Part shown: in pieces, positions 1 to 7,629 of the stretch | Layout: each line of letters begins with the position of its first letter | Position numbering within the stretch: position 1 is the first letter of the stretch | From: Bacteroidaceae bacterium | GTDB taxonomy: Bacteria > Bacteroidota > Bacteroidia > Bacteroidales > Bacteroidaceae | DNA: 43,585 nucleotides | Direction: 5' to 3' | NCBI GenBank assembly: GCA_017649485.1 | Contig: JAGCGS010000033.1 | Span: forward strand, 1 to 43,585 | Notes under the pieces: generated by a model | Database searches by the model: none | Seen by the model: the letters and a program-made list of their open reading frames with translations, nothing else | What the model was told of the DNA's origin: nothing | Translations under genes and position numbers: made by a program

Positions 1-2180
1 ATACGTACAAGGTCTTCAACACGAGTCCCCTCATAATACACGTCGGAATAGTATGAATAGTTGGGGTTCTGTGTGTAGTCAAGCCCTTTGTAACTGTCGG
101 AGTCGATCCATGAAGGCCTATATGCGTTGAACTCATCAAGCGTGGCATGGCTCACTGTTGTGCCGGCAATGTTGGTACGCAGTCCGCTCTGGAATGACCA
201 CGAGGCAGACAGGTCCCAGTTACGGCTCAGCCTCTGTGTCACGCTGATATTGAAGTTATGACGGTGGTCGCCGGCTGCATAGAATTCCCTGCCCCCGTTG
301 ATTTCCATGCCGGGTCTGTCAAATGTACGCAATGACTTTGACCATGTATAGCTTATATGACCGCGGGTCTTGCCTGTGGTCTTCTGTGCCAGGAACTCAA
401 CGCCATACGCCCTGCCCTTTCCCTGTGCTATGGCATCGGTCCACTCCCGGACAGCAAGGAAAGAAACGCCCTCGCGATAATCGGCTACATTGTCCAGCCA
501 CTTATAGTATCCTTCCAATGAGAGCTGGATGCCCTCTGCCATATCATGGCTGACACCTACGGACACCTGGTCTGATATTCCCGGCTTCATGTCCCTGCTA
601 ACGGGCATCCACATTTCTGAGGTAGAAACCATACTGCCGCTGCTCAGCAGGAACACGCCCTGAGTCATGCGGGCATAGGAAGCTTTGACGGAGGTGGATT
701 CAGCCAACATCAGGCGGAGTGACGCACGCGGCTCAAGCATCAGGTGGGTCTTTTTATCAGTTCCATAGACTTGCAGCCGTAAACCGACATCGGCTTTCAT
801 CCAGTCAGTCACGGTCCAGTCTTCCTCTGCAAATGCGGAAAAACTGTTCAGCCTGAAATCACTGCCCAAGCCGTGTCCTTTGCTGTTTTCAGAAAAGACA
901 TACTTGCCGTCATCCATTGTCGTCTGATATATAATGTCCTCGCTGATGGCCTGTTGCAGGCGACTGACATAGGATGAAGCCACTGATGGCCTGAACGACA
1001 TGATACTGCCTTGCAGGCCAAGGCGGATTTCATGAACATCATGCAGGCTGACCGTAAACCCCAATCGTGCGGACCAGTCGTCTATCTTTGAATGATATGT
1101 GGTGCTGCGGTCAGTTCCTGTTAACGAATACAGTTGTGCCCCGTCTATGCCGTGACCCCACAGGTCAAGCATCGTCCTTTTCTCCAGGGCGGAAAGGCGG
1201 GAAAGCCTGTAATCATATCCGCTGTAGCCAACATTGGCATCGAGCTGGAAAGATCCGTTAGGCCAGTAGGTGACGGAGAGTCCCCCCAGCAGGTTTTTCC
1301 AGTTGTTCAATGTCCTCTCATTTCTGGAGTTATCGGTGAAGCTTGTCTTGTCCACATTGTATTTGTGATTAAACTCGCTGTATTCGAAATGCTGATTCGT
1401 TACGCTCGGAGTGGTGTTGTTCTCATCATATCCATAGTAAAACATACCGTTCAGCTTCGTTGTCTCGCTGAACCTGTGCGTCAGCTTGGCGTTGATGTCG
1501 TAATACCTCATGTGGCTGTAGTTGTTCATCTGCCCCGGGTTGTCATATACCACTTCTTTCAGCAGAGGGCTGACAATCGCATTGAAGTAGCTTATGCGGG
1601 CACCTATATTAAAAGAGGTGTGACCTTTCCAAAGCGGTCCCTCTGCCTGAATCCCTGAAGCCAGCATGCCGGCCGTGACAGAGGCATGGTACTGCTGCAT
1701 GTCGCCCTCACGCAGACTGATATCGATGACACTTGACAATCGGCTACCGAATCTTGAGGGGAAAGCACCTTTATATAATACCACATCATCCACTAAGTCG
1801 GCATTGATGGCGGAAGTGAAGCCCTGCAGGTGTTCGGGGTTATACAGCGTAATGCCGTCAAGCATAAACAGGTTCTGGTCATAGTCGCCTCCACGCACGA
1901 AGATACCGGCTCTGCCCTCGCCGCCGCTCTGGACACCGGGCAGGGTCTGCAGCGACTTGAGTACATCAGCCTCCCCTAACAATCTGGGGAGCTGCCTGAT
2001 CCGCTCGGCAGAAACAGCAATGGTACTCATCTGTACGTTCCTTGCATTGAAATTGTGCCTCCGGGCAGTGACCTCTATCTCCTGCAGGTCGTATTCCCTG
2101 GCCACGTCTTGAGCATAATCAGGCTGGCTCAAAAGTGCGAGCCAACCTGTTGCAAGATAAAACATTATTCTCTTTCTCAT
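1..2180 (-). CDS. TonB-dependent outer membrane receptor, C-terminus cut by window edge
   Basis: Open frame from the ATG at 2180 to base 1 without a stop, so about 726 residues are visible and the barrel end is missing. A signal peptide (MRKRIMFYLATGWLALLSQPDYA) precedes a plug domain: residues around 75-130 read LPGVQSGGEGRAGIFVRGG, then LDGITLYNPEHLQGF and SRFGSRLSSVIDI, the usual Bacteroidetes plug signature. There is no N-terminal carboxypeptidase-like domain, so this is not a SusC type. The barrel follows with many alternating aromatic strands. It probably imports a substrate across the outer membrane using TonB/ExbBD energy; the substrate cannot be told. It is last in the cassette after two lipoproteins (gap 52 nt). 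By eye the gene is clearly richer in G+C (about 50-60% in sampled lines) than the genes to its right. Confidence 0.9.
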   Translation of the reverse strand, partial: MRKRIMFYLATGWLALLSQPDYAQDVAREYDLQEIEVTARRHNFNARNVQMSTIAVSAERIRQLPRLLGEADVLKSLQTLPGVQSGGEGRAGIFVRGGDYDQNLFMLDGITLYNPEHLQGFTSAINADLVDDVVLYKGAFPSRFGSRLSSVIDISLREGDMQQYHASVTAGMLASGIQAEGPLWKGHTSFNIGARISYFNAIVSPLLKEVVYDNPGQMNNYSHMRYYDINAKLTHRFSETTKLNGMFYYGYDENNTTPSVTNQHFEYSEFNHKYNVDKTSFTDNSRNERTLNNWKNLLGGLSVTYWPNGSFQLDANVGYSGYDYRLSRLSALEKRTMLDLWGHGIDGAQLYSLTGTDRSTTYHSKIDDWSARLGFTVSLHDVHEIRLGLQGSIMSFRPSVASSYVSRLQQAISEDIIYQTTMDDGKYVFSENSKGHGLGSDFRLNSFSAFAEEDWTVTDWMKADVGLRLQVYGTDKKTHLMLEPRASLRLMLAESTSVKASYARMTQGVFLLSSGSMVSTSEMWMPVSRDMKPGISDQVSVGVSHDMAEGIQLSLEGYYKWLDNVADYREGVSFLAVREWTDAIAQGKGRAYGVEFLAQKTTGKTRGHISYTWSKSLRTFDRPGMEINGGREFYAAGDHRHNFNISVTQRLSRNWDLSASWSFQSGLRTNIAGTTVSHATLDEFNAYRPSWIDSDSYKGLDYTQNPNYSYYSDVYYEGTRVEDLVR

Positions 2181-2232
2181 AGCTGTAATTACTATGTAAG
2201 ACTAAGGAATGATAGGACAGGACAATCCCCGA

Positions 2233-2652
2233 TTAAGGCTTTGCGCCGTCCTGCTGTATGATGATGGTGTTTGAGCCCATCTGCGCGTCCTGGGGGATAT
2301 ACGTACCCTCAACAGGCCTGAACATAACGACACCTTCCCTCGCGTCCGTTCCGTTGTTTTCCTTTACCATAACAGAGTACGTCACGACATCACCTTCCTC
2401 CCCTGTCTTCGAGGCACTGATCCATCCGATGCTGCCTTCAAGCAGCTGTACTCTCAGGCTGATATTCGTCTTGACAGGTACCTCAAAGGTCTGCGCTTCA
2501 GCACTGATCTCATATACCACCTTCTCTATCTCCATATAGGGCAGAGGAGCTGGTTCTGGCACTGGTTCGTCATTGCTTTTGCTGCAAGAGTGAAAAGGAA
2601 TCAATATGGCAATGACAAATAATAACGAAATAATACTTCCTGCTTTCTTCAT
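2233..2652 (-). CDS. BACON-like lipoprotein, 139 aa
   Basis: Small lipoprotein. The signal peptide ends in FHSC (Cys23), a plausible lipobox, followed by a short acidic/proline linker (SNDEPVPEPAPLP) that would tether the domain to the outer membrane. Residues 40-137 look like one immunoglobulin-like BACON domain: beta-rich, with the typical end NTIIIQQDG. BACON domains are Bacteroidetes modules thought to bind carbohydrate or mucin, or to act as spacers; no binding residues can be claimed here. It lies 52 nt before the TonB receptor and 18 nt after another lipoprotein, so the three are probably co-transcribed and it may be a surface partner of the receptor. The BACON assignment is by resemblance only. 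Confidence 0.7.
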   Translation of the reverse strand: MKKAGSIISLLFVIAILIPFHSCSKSNDEPVPEPAPLPYMEIEKVVYEISAEAQTFEVPVKTNISLRVQLLEGSIGWISASKTGEEGDVVTYSVMVKENNGTDAREGVVMFRPVEGTYIPQDAQMGSNTIIIQQDGAKP

Positions 2653-2670
2653 GGTTCATCCCTCCCTGGA

Positions 2671-3462
2671 TTATTCACCTTTATTTTTCTCCTCACTCTT
2701 TACAACTTCTTTCTTTTTGGCATTGCTTTTGCTTGGTGCCCCGTAGAGTGTAATGTCATTAATCATCGTCTTATCTGTAGAAGAATTTGGCATTCTGCCC
2801 TTTACGGTCAAGAATGTATAGCCATAGCTGTCAGTCTTAAAATAGACAGTGTAACCATACTGATTGTAAATAGTAGCATGATTGAATATCCAAGTCAATG
2901 TCATATTCGATGCCTCTGAGTTTGAGAAGTATGCATAATAGAAAGTGTTAGGACTCAGTCCAACAATGGCAGGAAACACTTCCACTCCATCAGACGAGCG
3001 AACCACTCTAACGCTTGAGGTTCCTGCAAGCGGGCCATTGCATCCTATATCAATCGTAGAAGTAAAATCTATATGCCCCGTTGACCTGTTTTGCAACTTG
3101 ACTGTAAGATACGTGTCAGCTGTTGAGGAAGAATTCACCAATTTAAATGAAGCGTAAGGGCTATCACCGTTTGAATCAGTACGCTGCAAATAGCTTGAAG
3201 GCTCCCAAATGGTCTTGTAAGTTGAAGTACTATATCCAGTTGCTGTATATGATCGGCTTGTGGTGCCGGAAATAATACTAGGGCCTGTAATACTCAGTGA
3301 GGTTCTTAACGATTCATCTGCCGTTTCTTCTGTTTCTTCATCCAGCATACGTGTAATAGCAGCATCTTTATCAATGCCAATCACTTCTTCCATGTCACTC
3401 TGGCAGGAAGTTACCATAAAACCTAATATAAGGCTTGCGACAAATAATAAATGTTTTTTCAT
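2671..3462 (-). CDS. Lipoprotein of unknown function, 263 aa
   Basis: Not recognised. The signal peptide ends MVTSC (Cys20), a good lipobox. An acidic stretch (residues 22-53, many D/E) follows. The body (about 55-240) is rich in Ser, Thr, Tyr and Gly and looks like two or three beta-sandwich repeats (for example LSITGPSIISGTTSRSYTA and WIFNHATIYNQYGYTVYF), resembling Ig-like or SprB-type surface modules. The tail is highly charged (SNAKKKEVVKSEEKNKGE). It sits between a DUF3244 protein (29 nt) and a BACON-like lipoprotein (18 nt) in one minus-strand unit leading to a TonB receptor. A surface-exposed adhesin or ligand-binding partner is a guess from composition and context. Confidence 0.75.
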   Translation of the reverse strand: MKKHLLFVASLILGFMVTSCQSDMEEVIGIDKDAAITRMLDEETEETADESLRTSLSITGPSIISGTTSRSYTATGYSTSTYKTIWEPSSYLQRTDSNGDSPYASFKLVNSSSTADTYLTVKLQNRSTGHIDFTSTIDIGCNGPLAGTSSVRVVRSSDGVEVFPAIVGLSPNTFYYAYFSNSEASNMTLTWIFNHATIYNQYGYTVYFKTDSYGYTFLTVKGRMPNSSTDKTMINDITLYGAPSKSNAKKKEVVKSEEKNKGE

Positions 3463-3490
3463 GATAGCTTAGAATTTATAGTGTTAATAA

Positions 3491-3847
3491 TTAGAACCAG
3501 CCTATCAGATGAATGTCACCGTAGGCAATTTGAATGGAATACTTAGCAGCATCTACATAGTCTGGCAAGACAATGGAGTACTGTAGATAGATGACAGGAA
3601 TAACAGTGGAGTAAAGGACATCTCCCTGATTATCCCTGATGGTCACTTCCATATCATCGATTTGATATGGTACACTAATGGTTACCTCTCTGTCGGCATA
3701 GTCAACAGATGGGAGTAATGGTTGTTCACGATGCCCTTTGCCTCCGTGTTCATCAGGTGGGCCACCGCATAATGACAATGGAATAGGGTCTGCAAAACTT
3801 ACCAAACTGATTATAAGACCAGTCATAAAAATAAAAAATCTTTTCAT
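3491..3847 (-). CDS. DUF3244-type small secreted protein, 118 aa
   Basis: Signal peptide with cleavage near SFA-DP (about residue 19), no lipobox Cys. The mature part has a Gly/Pro-rich start, then a small beta domain: EVTISVPYQIDDMEVTIRD, then VLYSTVIP, then KYSIQIAYGDIHLIGWF. The same architecture recurs in the protein at 11093-11449 (VLTITAPYYIDGMTVVIAD...YSISLYFNGICLYGLF), which defines them as paralogues. I recognise this as the DUF3244 family of Bacteroidetes, of unknown role. In both cassettes it is the first gene after a TPR/HTH regulator, suggesting a common regulated output or a signal fed back to the regulator's periplasmic domain (inference). Confidence 0.8.
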   Translation of the reverse strand: MKRFFIFMTGLIISLVSFADPIPLSLCGGPPDEHGGKGHREQPLLPSVDYADREVTISVPYQIDDMEVTIRDNQGDVLYSTVIPVIYLQYSIVLPDYVDAAKYSIQIAYGDIHLIGWF

Positions 3848-3899
3848 ATTGCAATGATTTAAAAACTCATCGCAAATGAAAAAAAAATATGTTATTAAC

Positions 3900-3922
3900 T
3901 ATTTAACAAACTGTGTTAAATA
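3900..3922 (-). promoter_or_regulatory. Inverted repeat upstream of the DUF3244 gene at 3847
   Basis: Arms TATTTAAC and GTTAAATA (8 bp, perfect) separated by 7 nt. A weak -7 box lies at 3873-3880 (TTCATTTG on the minus strand), so the dyad centre would fall near -45, where an activator could bind. No TTTG is found at the proper distance from that -7 box. Several further TTAAC words lie nearby in AT-rich DNA, so chance is possible. Confidence 0.35.
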
Positions 3923-3976
3923 ATTAAACAAGAGTATTTACAGTCAAAAAGTGGAGTAATTTAACAGTTTGGTTAA

Positions 3977-5722
3977 TCATAACGAAAGAATAAATTGATC
4001 CCAAGCTGATGTCCCTGTAGAATCATGCAGGATACTCAGACTTAATCTGCGACGAATGTTTGAAACTCCGCCTGCTGTAAGGTTCAATAAAGAAGCAATT
4101 TCAGAGGGGGATATATGACATTTAAGTAGTAAGCAAGTTCTATATTCTGATTTATTCAGTTCACCAATAGATTGTAATCTGTTGAGAAAATCTGGATAGA
4201 TGGCTGTAATACCATTTTCTATTTCTATCCATTCTTCTTCATGAATATAGTCTTCCTTTTTGACACGTTCACGAAGTATGTTACGGAATTGCGAAGTCTG
4301 CATGCTTAAATCAGCATCCTCTTTTAGGTGAAGCTTCATTTCAAGATTCTTGTTCTCATTCTCCAGAATCCTTTTCATCGCTTCCTTCTGACTATCATTT
4401 TTACCTTGCAAGCGCATTTGCTCCAATTCGGCTTCCAATGATACGATTTTTTTATTGTTGAGAGCCAACATCTCTGCACTCTCACGATATACCTTATCCT
4501 GCACCTGCTTCAAACGTTCCAAAGAGAGGTCTGCCTTTATTTGTCGATTTTTGTATCGCAGTATTAAGAATACGCTGATGGTAATGACAATTAGCAAGAC
4601 AATGGCTGCTGATAGCAACAATAGTTGGTTGCGATTAATCTTCTCTTCAAGCTCATAATTCTCTTTTTCACGGAGTTGGTAATTGTATAGAGAATTCATC
4701 TGTGCCATTACTTCAGTGGCATTCAACTCGTTGATTGAATCTTTCAACACTTCATATTGCAAGCTATAATCGATTGCAAGCTTGGGATTATTCCAATGTT
4801 GGAGGGCAATTTGGGCTAATCGTTCATAGGCTGTGCGTCTTGCATAAATGGTTCCTTTATCTAAGAGTTCGTTATAATAATAGGAAGCAGAGTCGATCTG
4901 TCCTGCTTTGAAATAAATGTCTCCAGCGATTGCATAGATACTACTAATATTAGATTGATCTAAATTTTCCAGCGAGGGAAGAATAAACTTCTTTGCAAGC
5001 TGAATACTATCAATCGTTATGTAGAGGCTTGCCATCTGGGAAGTTATAAGATTCTCCATTTTGGTGTCATGGATTATTAAAGCCAATTCATGAGCTCTTA
5101 AGAAATATTGCATTGTGCTATTGATTTGCCTTTTGCCCCAAAACATTACAGCAATGTCTCTCAAGTCGTATATAAGTCCTATGGTATCCTGCTGGATAGA
5201 GTCACATTGATATGCTGCACGATATGACTTCAAAGCTTCATTATATAATTTCTGATATCTGAACAGTTCCCCCATCTGAGCATACACCTTACTCTTCACC
5301 TTCAGGTTTTCATCGCCCGGCATCGCATCAAGAGCCTGCTGATAATAATCCAAGGCACGGGGAGCATCGCCCAGGTCACGGTAGGTACTGCCGGCATAAT
5401 AGTAAGCCTCGCCAAGATAGACTTTATCCCCACCATATTTATAATAGTCAACGAGCGAGAGGATAAGGCTGTCGGAGGTATGGGGGATGTAGGCTTTATC
5501 ATTGGCCTTGATGGTAAGCAGCCGGTATCGCATTTGCACATGCTCATCAGCCTGGGTCATGTCATCAGCTATGGACTTCAGCAATGAAACAGCACTGTCA
5601 GGATTGGCAACGCACAAGCTGTCAGCCGCCTGCAACACAGCAGGATACTGATAGCGGCGATGACAAGAGCACACACTCGCTAAACAAAACAAGAGTACTA
5701 TATAAATAAGATGACGTTTCAT
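3977..5722 (-). CDS. Membrane-anchored TPR regulator with C-terminal HTH, 581 aa
   Basis: One-component sensor/regulator typical of Bacteroidetes. The N-terminus is a signal sequence with a possible lipobox (SVCSC, Cys20). Residues about 30-350 form tetratricopeptide repeats (for example VYLGEAYYYAGSTYRDLGDAPRALDYYQQALD). A single membrane helix lies near 365-388 (LLLLSAAIVLLIVITISVFLIL), then a long coiled coil, then a helix-turn-helix-like C-terminus (residues about 515-560: YRTCLLLKCHISPSEIASLL...VSNIRRRL). Topology implies TPRs in the periplasm and the DNA-binding end in the cytoplasm. It shares this plan and much sequence with the gene at 11614-13288. It has its own promoter (5754-5785) and precedes a DUF3244-lipoprotein-TonB receptor unit that it probably controls. 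Confidence 0.85.
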   Translation of the reverse strand: MKRHLIYIVLLFCLASVCSCHRRYQYPAVLQAADSLCVANPDSAVSLLKSIADDMTQADEHVQMRYRLLTIKANDKAYIPHTSDSLILSLVDYYKYGGDKVYLGEAYYYAGSTYRDLGDAPRALDYYQQALDAMPGDENLKVKSKVYAQMGELFRYQKLYNEALKSYRAAYQCDSIQQDTIGLIYDLRDIAVMFWGKRQINSTMQYFLRAHELALIIHDTKMENLITSQMASLYITIDSIQLAKKFILPSLENLDQSNISSIYAIAGDIYFKAGQIDSASYYYNELLDKGTIYARRTAYERLAQIALQHWNNPKLAIDYSLQYEVLKDSINELNATEVMAQMNSLYNYQLREKENYELEEKINRNQLLLLSAAIVLLIVITISVFLILRYKNRQIKADLSLERLKQVQDKVYRESAEMLALNNKKIVSLEAELEQMRLQGKNDSQKEAMKRILENENKNLEMKLHLKEDADLSMQTSQFRNILRERVKKEDYIHEEEWIEIENGITAIYPDFLNRLQSIGELNKSEYRTCLLLKCHISPSEIASLLNLTAGGVSNIRRRLSLSILHDSTGTSAWDQFILSL

Positions 5723-5753
5723 TAATGACTAACAAATCTTTCCATCTTGTCTG

Positions 5754-5785
5754 CAAAGATATAGGATTTGATGAATAATGCCAAA
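5754..5785 (-). promoter_or_regulatory. Bacteroidetes sigma-A promoter of the TPR regulator at 5722
   Basis: On the minus strand: TTTG (5785-5782), 20 nt, TATCTTTG (5761-5754), a full match to the Bacteroidetes -33/-7 consensus. The 5' leader would be about 25-30 nt. The other TPR regulator gene has the same -7 octamer and the same 20-nt spacing at 13317-13348. Confidence 0.8.
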
Positions 5786-5923
5786 TAAAAGCTGTATATC
5801 TTATCAGTAATACCCCCAAAAAGAAGGGTGGGCAATTTGAGAAGGCACACCAAATATTTCTTGAAAAAAAAAGTTGAGGTGCAGCCTGTTTTATTTTTCG
5901 CTCATTATTGTTCTGCATCAATT

Positions 5924-6367
5924 TCACTCCACACTGAGCCGATAGCCTACGCCTCTGATATTCTCAATTCGGATGTGGCTATCAACCTGGAGAAGCTTGC
6001 GAAGCTGGAAGATGAGATTGTTGACAGACTGGTCGATTACTATAATATCCGGCCAAAGCATGCGATGGATCTCATCACGAGTAACCGTGATGTTCATACA
6101 TGCGCAAAGCAGGTAGAGCAGCTTGTTCTGATAGATAGAGAGACAGGTCATCCGGCCTTCACGTTCAAGCCTCATGCAGTCTGGCATAAAGATGAAGGAG
6201 CCCAACCTGATATGCTCATCCATCAGTATCAAATCTGGTTCCTGGCGATCTACCTCCTCAGCAAGTTTGCCATCAACGCCAAGTCTATTTAAATCTACAG
6301 CCCTGTCTTCCAAAGATTTGCGCAAGTCAGAAGCCATATCCTCATTTTCTATAATCACAATCTTCAT
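5924..6367 (-). CDS. OmpR-like winged-helix regulator with half a receiver domain, 147 aa
   Basis: The C-terminal 85 residues are a complete OmpR/PhoB-type winged helix: beta strands FIFMPDCMRLEREGR, recognition region ITVTRDEIHRMLWP...VNNLIFQLRKLL, and the closing hairpin IENIRGVGYRLSVE. The N-terminal 60 residues are only the first half of a response-regulator receiver: strand 1 with acidic residues (KIVIIENED), helix 1, strand 2, helix 2, and strand 3 (DLILMDEH) whose Asp is the expected phosphorylation site. The part carrying strands 4-5 and the conserved Thr/Lys is absent, so the protein is about 75-80 residues shorter than usual. It is last gene of the NVEAL cassette, 47 nt after the signal peptidase. 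No kinase gene is adjacent. Either an internal deletion or a phosphorylation-independent form. Confidence 0.8.
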   Translation of the reverse strand: MKIVIIENEDMASDLRKSLEDRAVDLNRLGVDGKLAEEVDRQEPDLILMDEHIRLGSFIFMPDCMRLEREGRMTCLSIYQNKLLYLLCACMNITVTRDEIHRMLWPDIIVIDQSVNNLIFQLRKLLQVDSHIRIENIRGVGYRLSVE

Positions 6368-6414
6368 CTCAGCTTAACTGTCATTGGCAATATAATCAAA
6401 ATATAATCATCACC

Positions 6415-6855
6415 TCAGTTCACCTTCTTAAAGATTCTATTCAACCTCACTTTGCCTTTGCTATCAACCGACTTCCAGATGCGCCAAACCCTGCCCACAA
6501 TATAGTCATCAGGCACCAAGCCCCAGAATCGGGAATCAATGGAGCTGACGGCATTGTCGCCTGCCATGAAATAATAATCGTGGGTAAAGGTATATTCCTG
6601 AATAACCTCCTCTCCCATCCTCACTACTCCTTGGTCATCAATCGCCAGTTTGCGTTTCTGCTCCCACTCCACCAACTGATGATACAGTTTCCAAGCAGTG
6701 CTGTCCATCCGCATTGTTTGTCCTCGCTTAGGGACAGGCAAGGGACCAAACTCCTTCAGCGTCCATCCCATGCCCTCGCCTGCTGATGCTTCAGGATAAA
6801 CAGGGTCAGGATACCTTGTCAGCATCATGCTGTCAGGCAGCACCATCAGCTCCAT
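6415..6855 (-). CDS. lepB: Signal peptidase I, C-terminal part (frameshifted from 6873-7343)
   Basis: Carries the last conserved box of type I signal peptidases: HDYYFMAGDNAVSSIDSRFWGLVPDDYIVGRVWRIW (GDN.x5-DSR..G.V pattern, about residues 92-127). It lacks the catalytic Ser and Lys, which are in the neighbouring frame upstream. The same frame is open upstream of the Met at 6855 through residues GEIGKRSRQ, and joins the N-terminal part in frame if one G is added to the run at 6879-6882. The joined protein would be about 309 residues, normal for Bacteroidetes SPase I. Whether the piece is translated by itself is doubtful. It lies upstream of the half-receiver regulator. Confidence 0.75.
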   Translation of the reverse strand: MELMVLPDSMMLTRYPDPVYPEASAGEGMGWTLKEFGPLPVPKRGQTMRMDSTAWKLYHQLVEWEQKRKLAIDDQGVVRMGEEVIQEYTFTHDYYFMAGDNAVSSIDSRFWGLVPDDYIVGRVWRIWKSVDSKGKVRLNRIFKKVN

Positions 6856-6872
6856 CTGCCGTGAACGCTTTC

Positions 6873-7343
6873 CTATTTCCCCTTCACACCAGCTATCTGA
6901 TACAATCCGTTCCTTATACTGATGGTATCACCAGGCAGTCCGATGCACCGCTTCGTATAGTATCTCATTACATGAAACCTTATGCTATCCAACCTGCCGT
7001 ACTCGTAGGGAAAGTTAAACACTACCACATCATTCCGCCTGATGCCCCTCAGTCCGGGCAGGCGATAAATCTCAATATCCTCTAACCGTGTGGCCTTGAA
7101 CACATTGAACAGCCTCGGTCCCATGCTGAGCTTCTCAACCAAAATAAAATCTCCCGGCATCATCTCAGGCACCATAGAATTGGTCGGCACCTTAAACGAC
7201 ACCAAGAGAAACACTTGCAGCAGCAGATACCCCACCACTGCCAGGCATCCATAGAACACTAAGTTCACCAGTATGTTGAGGCGTTTCTTCAAATTATTAT
7301 CATATCTCCCATTCAAAGAATGACAATAAAGAGGGATTTGCAA
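6873..7343 (-). CDS. lepB: Signal peptidase I, N-terminal part, ends early at a frameshift
   Basis: Type I (S26) signal peptidase that removes signal peptides on the periplasmic face. A membrane anchor (about residues 25-50) precedes the catalytic serine box PTNSMVPEMMPGD (Ser56) and the catalytic lysine box YYTKRCIGLPGDTI (Lys131). The frame stops at TAG 6875-6873, right after the run of four G (6879-6882 on the plus strand as CCCC), while the conserved C-terminal box continues in the other frame at 6415-6855. This piece alone would lack the final structural box and is probably inactive. It follows an NVEAL peptide gene by 38 nt, so a role in maturing those peptides is plausible, but a housekeeping lepB is expected elsewhere. 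Confidence 0.8.
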   Translation of the reverse strand: MQIPLYCHSLNGRYDNNLKKRLNILVNLVFYGCLAVVGYLLLQVFLLVSFKVPTNSMVPEMMPGDFILVEKLSMGPRLFNVFKATRLEDIEIYRLPGLRGIRRNDVVVFNFPYEYGRLDSIRFHVMRYYTKRCIGLPGDTISIRNGLYQIAGVKGK

Positions 7344-7381
7344 GCCCGTTTAAAAAGCAATTTCCATCTAAAATTTACCCA

Positions 7382-7618
7382 TTATTGATCTGCATAAACC
7401 AATACTCCTGGTACGCCAACACCATCAACAATTGTACATATATTAGTCGTGATTTGTGCACAAACGAAGTTGGCATTAACAGATTGTGCCAAAGCCTCCA
7501 CATTTGCCTGCGTCAAATCACCTACATTCGCTTCGCTCTTATTAGATCCAATCATATTGTAGCCAGCAGCAATCGCAATTGCAGACATGAGGGCTACGCT
7601 CATTAATTCTATTTTCAT
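7382..7618 (-). CDS. NVEAL-type small exported peptide (third copy), 78 aa
   Basis: Short precursor with a hydrophobic leader (ALMSAIAIAAGYNM, residues 9-22), a conserved middle (SNKSE...DLTQANVEALAQ, residues 25-45), and a variable tail of about 33 residues with two cysteines, Cys53 and Cys61 (C-x7-C). The NVEAL word identifies it with the Bacteroidetes NVEAL family of unknown function. The leader looks like a signal peptide with cleavage after AIAA or AAG. The first 45 nt of leader DNA at 7561-7605 are almost identical (one mismatch) to 10117-10161 in the first copy, pointing to recent duplication or gene conversion. Unlike the other two copies it is followed by signal peptidase, not a propeller lipoprotein. 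Confidence 0.85.
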   Translation of the reverse strand: MKIELMSVALMSAIAIAAGYNMIGSNKSEANVGDLTQANVEALAQSVNANFVCAQITTNICTIVDGVGVPGVLVYADQ

Positions 7619-7629
7619 AACACTATAAT

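Noticed and set aside
1134-1658. Plus-strand open frame of 174 codons
   Set aside because: Antisense to the TonB receptor frame, which is continuous from 2180 to base 1 with clear plug motifs.
5828-6292. Plus-strand open frame of 154 codons
   Set aside because: Antisense to the winged-helix regulator; no recognisable features.
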